From NCBI GenBank assembly GCA_963575745.1, contig CAUYUJ010019087.1, forward strand, positions 1 through 64,000: a stretch of 64,000 nucleotides of DNA, given 5' to 3'. The translations under genes were made by a program, and so were the position numbers. A model generated the notes under the pieces. That model searched no databases. It worked only from the letters and a program-made list of their open reading frames with translations, and was not told the origin of the DNA. This document shows positions 21,401-31,334 of this stretch, piece after piece (the stretch's first letter is position 1; each line of letters opens with the position of its first letter). Source of the DNA: Prorocentrum cordatum (lineage: Eukaryota; Sar; Dinophyceae; Prorocentrales; Prorocentraceae).

Positions 21401-23648
21401 GTTAGATCAGGGAGACGCAGTGTCGCTTCCTTTCCAGGCCACTCGGAGCATCGTGCAGGGGCTCCGCAGTGGCACTCGCTTCGCGCGGTGTGTCACCAGC
21501 CTGGTCATGGAGCGTCTGACGGTCATGCATCCTGGGCTCACGGAGCGTTTGTGGATCGACGATCTTTCGCAGTCGGCAGTGGGGTCGGGTGCTCATGTAC
21601 GACAGGCGCTGATCGACGGCGTGACCTCGGCCTCCGACCTCTTGGCAGATGTCAAGCTCACGCTGGCCAACAAGAGTACGGTGTCCTGTTCTTCAATGTC
21701 GGATGCTCGTGCTGTGGTCAGGGCTTTGAGGAAGCGTGGCATCGAGATCCAATGTGCCAAGCAGATGGCCTACCTGGGGGTCGACCTCTCGTGTGGGCGT
21801 CGGCATGGTCGAGCAACCAGGCAGAAACGCATGCAGGACACGAAGAAGCAGCACCTTACCATCAAGAGGTTTGCGGCTTCATCTAGACGATTTCGTATTT
21901 TGAAGAAGGTGGAGTTGGCGGGGCCCCAGGCAGGCGCGCGGCACGGCCACCAGGTGCTGGGCTTGCCGCGGGCCTCGCTGGTGCAGCTACGCCGACGACT
22001 GGGCGGAGTCTCGGGTCATAGGCGCGGCCGCTGCCTCGCGACTCTGCTCGACATTCGAGCGCCTGGAGCAGATCCAGGGTATGCGCTCCCGCGTCAAAGT
22101 GTTGAGCAGTGGTTCAAGTGCTGGCTGGATTCCCCGCAGGTGAGGCGCTCCGTGGGCCTTGTGTGGCAGGAGTTGGTGCAGCAGTTCACGTCCACCTCGC
22201 CGTCCAATCGGGCTCGCCACGTACGGGGCCCACTGTCAGCTCTTGTACATTACATGTTGGGAGCCGAGTGGGAGTTGCGGCCCCCCACGGAGTGGTATCC
22301 CCCGACGGGCCCAGATGGACTCCAGCACGGATGGGACTTCGGCTCGCAGGCCTTCGAAGCGCCCGACCAGGCAGGCGAGCTGATCGATGCCTTTGCTGGC
22401 ACCCTTCAGCAGCAGTTGTGGCTGGAGGCCTCCAAGGGCTTCTGCGGGGGAGGCATGGGGCGAGGGGTGGACAACTTCTCGCTGAGGCGCTACCTCTTCC
22501 AGCTGGAGCAGGCCCCAGAGTACGGTCGGACGTTGTCGGAACTCATGTTGTGTATTGCAGTGGGCGGGGCTTGGCCCGCGGCTCGCAAAAAAAACTCACA
22601 AGGGCACGAGATCCCAGCAGAGTGCCGTAGGTGTAGGGGAGGCCCCGAGACACCCAAGCATAGGTTTTGGCAGTGCGAATGTAATAGGGACCCCAGAGCC
22701 TTTGAAGCCTCAGAGGATATCATTCCCCGTGCTCTTGCGGAGGCTGACAGTCTTGAATGCTATTGGCTCAGGGGGCTCATCCCGTCTCACATGCTTGAGG
22801 TCTCCCCGCCTCCCGACGAGGAGATCTGGATCAGCAGTCACCCCAATGAGATGATTGATGGCGAGTTTTTTGGTGTCGGCACTCCTGGCATGCCCCTACT
22901 CGTGTGGGGAGATGCGTCGGGGGGTGCTGACACTCACTATCCCAGGTTGCGTAGGATTGGGGTGGCTCTCGCCACGGCCCCTTCCGCCGACCCCTCGGCT
23001 CAGAGATTTGTGTATGGGCCCCTCCCTGGCAAGCGTCAGACGGTGCCGAGGGGCGAGCTTTTCTGTTTTGTTGTGGCCGTTGAAAAATCTAGGGGGCCAT
23101 TGGCTTACATTACTGATAATGATCAGGTTTCAACTGGATTTTGGAGTAGGTGGTTTGAGGCTCCCCAGGGCCCCAATGCGGATCTCTGGAGGAGGCTGCG
23201 CGATGCTCTGCAAGTGTCGGACCGACACCCAGGCGATGTGTGCGTCCTCAAAGTTCCCTCTCACGTTGACGGTGCCGAGGTGGAGGCTAGAGGTCTCCCA
23301 GGCCATTTAATTGCAGGAAATGTGTTTGTTGACGCCCTTGCGGGCACTGCCGCCAAGCTGTTCAGAGTCCCCGCTGATCAGCGTGCGAGAGTTCTCCGCA
23401 TCGAGAGTGACATCCGTCTCATTCGAGAGAGGCTCTTGAGGGCCACGTTAGAGTCGTGTAAGGTGGACGGGAAAAAGGTCAGGCGCCCTGCTGCCCCTGC
23501 TGTTGCCCCTCCCCCTGCACCCTCAGTCGTCGCCTTTTTCCAATCGTCTCATGCTGTGGAGTCCTCTGGGAAAAAAGCTCGAGGTGCCACAATAGCTGCT
23601 CGGAGGCGAGCAAGAAGATGTGGCTATCATCGGAATGTTTTTCCTTAA
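18480..23648 (+). pseudogene. LINE polyprotein: endonuclease-RT-RNase H, one in-frame stop
   Basis: The two open stretches, 18480-21134 and 21186-23648, are in the same phase, giving ~1,720 codons broken by one TAA at 21132; sense resumes at once with PVVQSWAASSQPDWDAA. The first ATG of the frame is at 18666. Endonuclease: FSNITMLGNKSWGYL, ALCETHV, VVLGDFNKSP, THIDFAVAS and WRPHCAL carry the expected Asn, Glu, Asp/Asn, Asp and His. RT: KARAGMGLDRLSP and FRVIGLICMICRVW precede the stop; after it come DIQSFYDMM (motif A), IVQGLRSGTRFA (B), LWIDDLSQS (C, YADD variant) and KLTLANKSTV (D), so the catalytic Asp residues are kept. Then CRRCRGGPETPKHRFWQC (C-X2-C-X8-H-X4-C), then RNase H with WGDASGG, VPRGELFCF, YITDND and FVDALAG (D-E-D-D complete). 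The product would nick the target and copy its own RNA into it. Confidence 0.9.
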
Positions 23649-23938
23649 TTCGGGCGACTGAGCACACTCTAAGGGTCCCTCACGGTCGGCAGATTCACCT
23701 CGCTGGGGGCTGGGTCCACCAGTCTCACCAGATGGTATTTCACGAATCGTTGGCCCTGTGGTTCTGTCAGGCCTGTGGGAGGTATTTCTCTTGTAACCTC
23801 TGTGGGCTGGCCGAGGTGTGTTCGTATCCCGACTCCCCTGTGACCAAGACGCGGCGAGCTTACCTCGACCGCATCTCCAGGAACCTGTGGCCCAAAGTGC
23901 TCAGCAAGGCTGAGCAAGAGGCTCGGGGTCGGTCTTAA
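23618..23938 (+). pseudogene. LINE 1 C-terminal cysteine-rich domain, shifted frame
   Basis: After the RNase H frame ends at 23648, sense continues two bases out of phase: HLAGGWVHQSHQMVFH, then LWFCQACGRYFSCNLCGLAE with a further VCSY, then a basic helix (RRAYLDRISRNLWPK). The C-X2-C ... C-X2-C pattern fits the terminal zinc-binding domain that dinoflagellate LINE polyproteins carry, by my recollection of that group. So an indel near 23600-23650 separated it from the polyprotein. The final stop is at 23936-23938. Confidence 0.7.
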
Positions 23939-24119
23939 TTAAGTGAGGGGGGGGGGCGGGGCCCCTATGTGGGTGTGTGTGTGTGTCAGCGGGGAGCGGC
24001 GCGCCCGCGCGCGGCCGCCCGCGACATCGGCGGCTTCCACATGGAGGACCGCCCACGCACCCCACCGCCCGTCCCCCCCTCGGTTTTTCGGATTCGCTTC
24101 GCGATCGGTCTCATCTCAT

Positions 24120-24315
24120 CTCACCTCACCCTGCTCCTCCTCCCTCCTCCTCCTTCTCCTCCTCCCCCTCCTCCGCCTCCTCCTCCTCCTCCTGCTCCTC
24201 CTCCTCCTCCTCTTCCTCCTCCTCCTACTCCACCTTTTCCTCCTCCTCCTCCCCCGGCGTTTCCCCCCTCCTTCCCTCCTCCTCCTCCTCCTCCTCCTCC
24301 TCCTCCTCATCCTCC
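24120..24315 (+). repeat. (TCC)n microsatellite
   Basis: Dense TCC/CCT units with short CTG and ACT interruptions, directly downstream of LINE 1. A (GT)8-like run precedes it near 23970. Confidence 0.95.
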
Positions 24316-24435
24316 GTGTCGTGGGGTATGCGCCTCAGCGAGCGGGGCCCGCCTGTCCTTTCGGAAGCTAGAAGCCACAGGAACACGACCGACCGGAATT
24401 CGACCCCATGGTATGGAACGAGGCAGCACGCACGT

Positions 24436-24580
24436 TGGTCACCCAACTTCGCGCGTCGCCCCCCGCGATGCGCGGCTAACTATCTCTGCCCCCACGCCCT
24501 CGCGCCGCCCCCATTGGGAAGGGCAGCTGCTCTGGCTCGAACCTCGAAGCGCGGGTCATCTTCGCACCCCAGGGGGTGAC
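24436..24580 (+). repeat. Dispersed repeat C, copy 1
   Basis: Landmarks CACCCAACTTCGCGCGTCGC, CCCGCGATGCGCGGCTA, GGGAAGGGCA, CTTCGCACCCCAGGGGGTG. The same order occurs at 45085-45235. The core is a palindrome (here imperfect, perfect in the other copy). Confidence 0.75.
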
Positions 24581-24589
24581 CCAGGAAGC

Positions 24590-25790
24590 ACCTAGCCTGT
24601 GATGAGTCACCGTGGATCTCCCAACCCGACAAGGTGAGTGTAGTGTAACATGGACCATCGACGAGTATGCCCATCATTCGGAATAAGTACGTAACACCGT
24701 GATCTAGGAACTTGTTTTGCAGCAGGCCAATATCGAGAGGGTTAACATTTGAGGAAAAGAGCACTCTAGTGTTGAACAACAATTTGGCTTTCGCACGCCC
24801 CTGCAAGAGAAACGAACCGAGACTACTTTTCAACTATAAAAACGAGAAGGCGCCTGTCGCAGATTGGGATCTGGGAGTCCAGAACTAATTACCCACTCTC
24901 AATGAACAATGATCAACTCGGATTCTCCAACGTCTCTCCAATTCCTGGATTTGGACGCCCAACATGGGTACGAAAAAATGGCACGATGCCCAACAACAAG
25001 TGTTGTCTAAAACCGACAGCGGCCGCTCTTGGGCAGGCGGTCTGTCTCAAGTGGGCACCGCCCGCGGAGGCGCGGACAGCGAGCCCCCCTCAGAATGAAC
25101 AGGGAATTCCGCCTCTGTGCCCATTCCTTCCGCACCCATGTCCATCGTACAGAGTCGTTTTTTAATCCGCGTGCGGATCATGTATGCAAAATGCAGGGAT
25201 TTAGTATTAAAACAACGATGGGTTCCTGCATACATTCATTCATAAAGGAATCATGTACTAAACATCGTATATTTCTAAGAATCCTATGTAAAAAAAAAAA
25301 AAAACTGCACTGTACAGAGCAACGTCCTGGGCGTCCAGGGGCCGCCTGGCGGGGGCGCGGTCCTGCGCTCGATCTGCAGGAACATGCCGTTGTACCGCAC
25401 CCTGCGCGCGCCGCGGGCCGGGCGCGGAGCGCGGGGCCCGCCGGCGGGGCACATCCCCCGCGGGGGGACGGCGCGCCCAAGGCCGGGGGCCCGAGCCAAG
25501 AGTCGGAGGGGCGGGAGCCGGAGCGGGAGGGATTGGAGCCGGAATCGGGCGACCGTCTGCCCCCTCCCGAGAGCGCGCCCAGGAGGGGGGGGGGGGACAT
25601 CGTGGCCGGCGGCATGTGCGCGGCCAGGAGTGGCCCTGGGTAAGAGTGGCTGCTGGTGCGCGGCTTCACGGGGAACGCGGGGTGGCCCAACCTGGGCGCG
25701 GAAACCGCTGCTACCACTTCGCGCTCGGCGAGCCCAGGCACCCCTTGGGCCCGCATCCGAGGTCACTCAAGAGAGCGGTCACTCTTGCCG
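24590..25790. other. No gene recognised; contains repeat F copy 1
   Basis: Lower-GC sequence to 25300, then GC-rich. A 117-codon minus-strand frame at 24480-24833 has ordinary composition but no domain and no intron signals, so I do not call it. Poly-A of 14 at about 25289-25302. At 24966-25040 a ~75-bp block (GATGCCCAACAACAAG, TGTCTAAAACCGACAG, TTGGGCAGGC) matches 60438-60525. Confidence 0.45.
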
Positions 25791-25794
25791 GGGG

Positions 25795-25915
25795 TATCCA
25801 AAGGCACCGCTACCGCTCTCCCCAAACCTCTCCCGGGGTGCGTTCTGACCAGGATGTCGAGGCGAATGCAGCGGTGGCGGCGAGGCCTCCCAGGATGCCC
25901 CAACAAAAAGGAAAA
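25795..25915 (+). repeat. Dispersed repeat A, copy 4
   Basis: Landmarks: CACCGCTACCGCTCTCCCC, AAACCTCTCCCGGGGTGCG, TTCTGACCAGGATGTCGAGG, CGAATGCAGCGGTGGCG, GAGGCCTCCCAGGATGCCCC, followed by GGAAAACAC. Same order and orientation as copies 1-3. A (GGA)n tract follows at 25970. Confidence 0.85.
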
Positions 25916-25969
25916 CACAAAAAAAACAAGGGAAGGGTGCACGGTTTCCCCCGGGGCCGTAGGCGACCC

Positions 25970-26095
25970 GAGGAGGACGAGGAGGAGGAGAAGGTGGTGG
26001 AGGAGGAGGAAAAGGAGGAGGGGGGGAGGAGATGGAGGAGGAGGAGGAGGAGGAGGAGGAGAGGGAGGAAGAGGAGGAGGAGGATCCAGTCGGGG
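25970..26095 (+). repeat. (GGA)n microsatellite
   Basis: GGA/GAG units with AAGG and TGG interruptions. Frames through it read as Glu/Arg/Gly and fuse artificially to the endonuclease frame of LINE 2 that follows. Confidence 0.95.
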
Positions 26096-26139
26096 AGAGA
26101 GCCAAAGGAAGGATCGAAGCGTCGAAAAGAGAAGATCAA

Positions 26140-27225
26140 CAAGCTTAAGACCACGATGGCCTGCCTGTACGACGAGGACCTCCATATCATTGGTATCCAG
26201 GGGGCAAGGACACCCTGGGGCGTCCGCGACGCAGGACAAAACGACGACGCCAGATGCGCCAACGCCAACTGCTACCACATCATTTCCAGCGGCCACAAAG
26301 GGTTCAACTACGGCTGCGAGCTTCATGTTCTACTCAGCAAACCCTACGGCAAGAGCGGCAAAAAGGAACTCTTCTTCAAACCTGACCAGTTCACAGTCAC
26401 TGTCAAGGACCCCAGGCTCCTTATCGTTCGCGTTGCCGCCCCTGGCTTCAACCACGTGCTTGCCGTCGCCCATGCACCGCACTCGAAGGCCCTCGCGACC
26501 GAGAAGGATAGCTACTGGAAGAAGCTCGCGGAGAACACCGAAAAGCACCAAGTCAGCATCATCTTCTTCGACGCAAATGCCAGGACAGGCAACATCACCA
26601 GCACGGCCATCGGCGACAAGGGCTTCAAGCAAAACGAGGACCCAAACGGACACCGTCTACATGAGCTGCTCCTGACCAACCACCTGGCGGCCGCCAACAC
26701 CTTCGTCAGTCATGGACCAGAGCATCATACCTGGCACTCGGGCAGGGGCCCTCATCGCATCGACTACGTCATCATCCCCCAAAGCTACATAGACTCCATC
26801 GAGGAGTGCGCCGTGCTCTACGGCATAGACAGCGGCCAAGACCCAGAGACCAAGGACGACCACTACCCAGTCAAGCTGCAGCTTGCCTACCAGATCATCT
26901 CGTCCGTCACCAAAGGAATCCCGAAGTTAGACGAGAGCAAGCTAGCCGACGAAGGGTGCCGCAAAAAGTTCTGCCAAAAACTCAACGAGGTCAAACACCC
27001 GCCCTGGGACACCAACCTCAACGAGCACCTCACAATAGTCGCTGAGAAGATCACGGGGGCCGCGTGCGAGTGCTTCCGCTCCAACAGCCGCGCCCCACAC
27101 AAGCCCTACCTCACCAGGCGGTCCTTTGCTCTCCTGCGAATTCGCCGCTCGATAGTCAAGGCGACACGGATCGCCAAGAAAAACGGGATTGCCAGCCACT
27201 TCGGTGACAAGGAGGCTACGCTACA
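26140..27225 (+). pseudogene. LINE 2 endonuclease domain
   Basis: The frame open from 25616 to 27409 becomes protein-like only after the GGA tract: DEDLHIIGIQGARTPWG, GCELHVLLSKPYGK, LLIVRVAAPGFNHVLAVAHA (with APH after it), SIIFFDANARTG, HHTWHSGRGPHRIDYVIIPQ and TKDDHYPVKLQL. These correspond to the APE endonuclease strands, with DANA in place of GDFN, RIDYV, and a final DH. Sense leaves this frame near 27215 and continues one base on in the RT frame. The GTG at 25616 is not a credible start. Confidence 0.8.
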
Positions 27226-29168
27226 CGGCAAAGATCATCGCGAGGGAAGCCCTCCTGCCCGACCCCGCAGATGCGAGTGCCCTGGCCGATCTCAGCGACT
27301 ACGTCAAACTTGTGGTGGACTCTATCATACTCAGCACTCCCAGCCTAGCTCCCCATGTCGTGGAACCCGACGATGCCAACACCGCGCGCAGCGCCCAGCA
27401 CTACTTTGACGCCCTTCTCCAATTCCTCGGGACGTCTAAGTCGACACTACAGAAGTGGACCACGACAGACCGCGACGACTTCCTTGAGAGAACCGCCGAC
27501 GAGATGGGTGCAGCGATCGACGACCACGCCCCCCGTTTAGAGGCCCTGCACGCCAAGCGACTACTGGCCTCCGGAGGACGAAAGTCAAAGATGCCGCCGA
27601 CGCCCATCATCCGCACCAACGACGACGGGGAGCCCCTCACGAAGAAGAGCGAGATCGCCGACCACGCCCTAGCCTTCCACGGCAAAGTTGAGCAAGCTAT
27701 TGCCACGGATGCAGACGGGGTAGCAGCCGACTACAACAAAAGGACCCGCCACGCAGGACCAGGACCTAAGATCCAAAACATAATACCCAAGCACCAGCTG
27801 ACCAGCCAGCTCGCCGCCGCCAAGCGAGGCCGCCGAGGAGGCCCTGACCAGCTCACCGACGACGTGTCCAGAGCCAGCCCTGAAGGGATGGCTCGCCTGC
27901 TCCACCCCGTCCTAGTCAAGACCCACTTCGAGAGCACCGAGCCTATCGCCGCCAAGGGCGGGTACTCCACGTATTTCCACAGAGGACAGGGGGCCATGGA
28001 GCTCCAGAAATCATACCGCGGCATCCTGCTCAACAACACCATCGGCAAGATGCACAGCACCTTCCCCCGATCCCGCGTGAAGTGCCTGCTACCTGAGCTA
28101 CTAGAAGCAACCCAGTGCGGCGCCCGTCCCAAGATGGCCACGGATTTCATCACTCACACCAGCCTCGCCTTCATCAGCGACTGCCAGAGGAGATCAAGAT
28201 CATGCAACATCACCTTCCAGGAACTCAGGGAGGCCTTCCACTCCGTCATCAGGGAATTATGCATGCAATTGCCGACCGCCGCTGACGAGCTCAACGAGCT
28301 CATCGAACGGATCGACATTCCCGACTTCATCAGACCAGCTCTAAAGGAACGACTCCAGCAACCCGCCTACAACAACCAGCACATCGACGACGAGCACCTC
28401 TGCCACATGATCGCAGCTCACCGCACCTCCAACTTGACGACAGCCAAGAGCGCAAGGCACTGCCAGCTGCCTCGGACCAGCACCCGACCTGGAGTGCCAT
28501 ACCCGGATGTCGCCTTCAACATGCACTTCGCCATCATGCTGAGGGCACTCGATCAGGCAGTTCGAGAGGAAGAGGCCCACGGCCAGCAGACAGGAGGACA
28601 CGATATAGAGGCCTGCAGTGAGCCTCTCTTTTCACCAACCCCCCAGGAAGGAAGCGCGCTCAGAAACGTGTCCTTCGTCGACGACCCCACCGACTACAAC
28701 TCGACCGCCAATGCCAACGAACTGATCAACGCGACAGCTCTGGCAGCTGCCGGGCTCTGCACAGCAGCATTCCAGCATGGCCTGAAGCCACGCCCAGTAA
28801 AGACCAAGGCCATCCTCATGCACTACGGCGCGGGGGCCAAGAAGGAGAAACAACGGATAGCCAAGGAGGGCATCACATACCTAGAATTGGACGGGCTTGC
28901 TATCAAAGTGCAGCTGGTAACGCAACAGAAAGCCCTCGGTGCCATCATCTCGGCGGGCGGGGTCATGGGGCCAGAGATCAGCCTAAGGGTCAACCGCGCG
29001 CTCGGTGCAGCCCGGCCCCTAGCGAAGCAGATCCTCCGCCGCAAGAAGCTCTCGAAGAAAGCCAAGGTCAAGTACGTCCACGCTTTTCCGACATCCTCGC
29101 TTACCTACAACCGCCATGTCTGGGGCGACCTGGCCCTGAAGGACCTGACGCACCTATCCGCCAAGTAA
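27189..29168 (+). pseudogene. LINE 2 reverse transcriptase, altered motif A
   Basis: Frame of 659 codons beginning within a region shared with the endonuclease frame. RT landmarks: GYSTYFHRGQGAMELQKSYR and GILLNNTIGKMHSTFPRSRV, ATQCGARPKMATDF, ITFQELREAFHSVIREL (motif A), TRPGVPYPDVAFNMHFAIML (motif B) and VSFVDDPTDY (motif C, FVDD). In motif A the position where the family has Asp (F-x-D-L..AF) reads FQEL, so a catalytic Asp is replaced by Glu. Together with the frameshifts on either side, the enzyme is very probably inactive. The C-terminal part (TQQKALGAIISAGGVMGPE, KYVHAFPTSSLTYNRHVW) matches the post-RT region of such elements. Ends in TAA at 29166. Confidence 0.8.
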
Positions 29169-29169
29169 A

Positions 29170-29890
29170 ATGGGCCCATGCCGAGTCGCAACTTCACTAC
29201 CCAAGACCAACTCACCCGACCAGCGCGTCTCCGAGGCCGAGGCAATCGCCAAGACAGGAGTACCCGACTTCGTCGCCCACCAGTCGATCGCGCGGCTACG
29301 GTGCTTGCCTCGACTCCTGAGTAATGCTCCAGCAGTCCTACCTCAGCTACTCGACGGCCAGCGCCAACGAAAGAGCACATGGAGCCGCCAGCTCAAGAAA
29401 GACTTCGACCTCCTACGTAGTACTTACCAAAAGAGAGGTGGCCCAACCAACCCCAGCACGACCGCGACATCATCAACTGGGCCCGACAGAAGCCGAAGCT
29501 ATTCACCAATGCGGTCCGGTCAAGGCAGCTTCGAAGGCATACATTCTCCACGCTCGCGACCAAGCTCAAGGCGCCAAGCTCCAGAAGGACATCTTGATGA
29601 CCTCGGCAGATCACACAACTGAAGTGCTGGACCTCTGCGACGACACCAACAACCAGAAGTGCGTCTGCTACGCCTGCGGCCGAGTCGCCTCCAGGCGAGG
29701 CATGCTAATCCAACGGGCAGGGACCATCCAGACCACGAAGGTCCGCGCTTTTGGGCGACAGGTACCGCGTGCCGATGCTGCCAGACCGAGCACCACTCTC
29801 TTCCGAGGCTCATCAAGCACTTATCGGTGGCTCACCGTTGCCGCAAATCCCGGCATGCCTGGCGCGCCCAGGCGATGGAGCCTCTGACGG
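29170..29890 (+). pseudogene. LINE 2 C-terminal region with zinc fingers, three frames
   Basis: Continuation of the polyprotein with shifts: VPDFVAHQSIARLRCLPRLL and STWSRQLKKDFDLLRSTYQ in one frame (29240-29430), KAASKAYILHARDQAQGAKL in a second (29515-29580), CVCYACGRVASRRGMLIQRA in the second (29660-29720), then ACRCCQTEHHSLPRLIKHLS with VAHRCRKSRHAW in a third (29770-29870). The last two are C-X2-C...H-like fingers that terminate many dinoflagellate LINE polyproteins. They presumably bind nucleic acid. At least three frame changes occur in 700 bases. Confidence 0.65.
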
Positions 29891-30140
29891 AGCAGCAAAT
29901 AGCAGAACCTCGCCGCCATCGCCGAGGCCACAACGGCCAACAAGAAGCAAAGACGACACCCAACCTTCAGCGACAAGCCAGCCGACCCGTGCGACGTCAC
30001 GCCGCTGCCTCTCCTCGAGACGTCGCCCGTCATACCCAGAGTATCTGCCAGACTCGAGCCATCACCAAGCAGACCTCCCGCGAGCTCGCCTGCAGAACCA
30101 GCCGAGCGCCAAGAGATCGTCGTCAGACCTCCAACAGATC

Positions 30141-31313
30141 ATGGCTAGCAACGAGATCACGAGCATCAGCGGACTGGACTACACGCAGATCGCAATCCCC
30201 AACAGCGGCCAGACCTCAGAACTTCCGACAGTACTTCGGCGAGCACAACGCAGGATCCTACATGGCGAGGTAGCGGCCATATGCGTAGAGTTCCCACGAC
30301 GAGCCTGGTACCTACGCGATGCAACCGACGTTCTAGGCAGCAGAGCAAGCAAGCGGCGCACCCCAGAGGCACCCTGGGGAACGCCCCAAGTCTCCGAGAC
30401 CATCGCCGACGAGATATTCGCCGCCAGCAACGTCACACGAGAGGTCTTGCGTATGATCTTCATGGCGACCACTACCAAAGCACCACTCGTAGCAACCATC
30501 TCGGCCGAGTCGATCGTCAGACAGACCCCAGAATATCGGTGCATCGCCAAACTGACGACCGTCTACGAGACCCCGACGAACCACTACGACCTCGGCGCCA
30601 CACAGATCCTCGGCAACGTCACCCGCGACGACCTCCGCAACATAATGCACACGGCAAACGAAGAGGAGATCGACTTCACCATCGCCGGCCTGCTCGACGG
30701 CAACATTGTGGCTATATGGGGCCTCAGAACCGCAACCGCTGCGCCCACCAGCCAGAACCTGAACACCAACGACGCCTACTACATAGAACGAGAAGGCGAA
30801 GTGCCGCCCCATGCCGAAAGCGAACGCCACGAAGAGTGTCACCGACGACAAGCTCAAAGGCGTCAGGACGCAAGTCCTGAGGAAGCCCCGAGTGCGTGGG
30901 AACACCTCAGGCAGCGTCGCCAAGTTTTGCAAGAGGCGTTAGGACGCAAGTCCTGGGGAAGCCCCGAATACGAGGGAACGCCCCAGGCACAAGGCGCCAC
31001 GTTTTGTAGTATTGCTGAAGGCAGCGGCAGCACGTGCAAGAGGTCAGCGGACACATGCGAGCCGCATCGCACACCCACTCCACTCTTGCCAAGCACCACC
31101 GACCAGCTACACCCCACGACCCAAGGAACGACCTACCACACCACGCCACAAGTCAACGCTGCCCTGGTGAGGCAAGGATCGAACTTCGAGACGGGCTCGA
31201 AGGGTGGGAGGGCAGGACGAGCACAGCCCGCGCCTACCAAGGGGGATGGTGAGGGGCAGGGGGGGGGGGCGGGGAAGGACGGCCACTACCCGCGCCCCCG
31301 AGGTCCGCCCTAG
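30141..31313 (+). CDS. Hypothetical protein, ORF 3' of LINE 2 zinc fingers
   Basis: An ATG at 30141 opens MASNEITSISGLDYTQIAIP. About 225 residues of ordinary globular composition follow: VAAICVEFPRRAWYLRDATD, APWGTPQVSETIADEIF, NVTREVLRMIFMATTTKAPL, YRCIAKLTTVYETPTNHYDL, GATQILGNVTRDDLRNIMH, EEIDFTIAGLLDGNIVAIWG, to about 30800. I recognise no family. After 30850 the frame runs through a two-copy repeat and low-complexity sequence, so the real C-terminus is probably earlier or the tail is chance. It may be an accessory ORF of LINE 2 or a separate gene overtaken by it. The absence of frame breaks contrasts with the decayed polyprotein just upstream. Confidence 0.5.
   Translation: MASNEITSISGLDYTQIAIPNSGQTSELPTVLRRAQRRILHGEVAAICVEFPRRAWYLRDATDVLGSRASKRRTPEAPWGTPQVSETIADEIFAASNVTREVLRMIFMATTTKAPLVATISAESIVRQTPEYRCIAKLTTVYETPTNHYDLGATQILGNVTRDDLRNIMHTANEEEIDFTIAGLLDGNIVAIWGLRTATAAPTSQNLNTNDAYYIEREGEVPPHAESERHEECHRRQAQRRQDASPEEAPSAWEHLRQRRQVLQEALGRKSWGSPEYEGTPQAQGATFCSIAEGSGSTCKRSADTCEPHRTPTPLLPSTTDQLHPTTQGTTYHTTPQVNAALVRQGSNFETGSKGGRAGRAQPAPTKGDGEGQGGGAGKDGHYPRPRGPP
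30861..30998 (+). repeat. Two-copy structured-RNA-like repeat (76-bp period)
   Basis: Copies start at 30861 and 30937. Each has AGGAC-GCAA-GTCCT (5-bp stem, GNRA tetraloop) and an overlapping 7-bp stem: CCTGAGG (30876-30882) with CCTCAGG (30905-30911) in copy 1, CCTGGGG (30952-30958) with CCCCAGG (30981-30987) in copy 2. The A-T pair of copy 1 is a G-C pair in copy 2, a compensatory change. The 22-nt interval is conserved as AAGCCCCGA.T.CG.GGGAAC and could add a CCC/GGG stem. GGCG before and CGCC after each copy may close it. The two long stems share CCT, so they are partly exclusive. Confidence 0.55.
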
Positions 31314-31334
31314 CTCGCCACCCCCACCACCCCC

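Larger units (their letters stand above)
18480..23938 (+). mobile_element. Non-LTR retrotransposon (LINE) 1
   Basis: A nearly full-length coding region of a LINE: APE-type endonuclease, reverse transcriptase, CCHC motif, RNase H and a terminal cysteine-rich domain in that order on one strand. Two lesions are visible: an in-frame TAA at 21132-21134 and a frameshift at about 23600-23650. The 5' end is masked by a pyrimidine microsatellite and the 3' end runs into GTGTGT and CTC repeats after 23940; no poly-A tail or target-site duplication was seen. The low number of lesions suggests a young copy. Confidence 0.9.
26140..31020 (+). mobile_element. Non-LTR retrotransposon (LINE) 2, decayed
   Basis: Plus-strand LINE with endonuclease, reverse transcriptase and zinc-finger tail in order, in four or more frames. 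A further ORF (30141 on) and a two-copy structured repeat follow. It is older than LINE 1 by number of lesions and belongs to a different lineage (no RNase H; C2H2-like tail). The 5' end merges with the GGA tract; the 3' end is uncertain. Confidence 0.8.

Noticed and set aside
30865-30911. Known hammerhead or HDV-type ribozyme
   Set aside because: The conserved CUGAUGA/GAAA core of hammerheads is missing, and the interval within the 7-bp stem is too short for the nested HDV fold.
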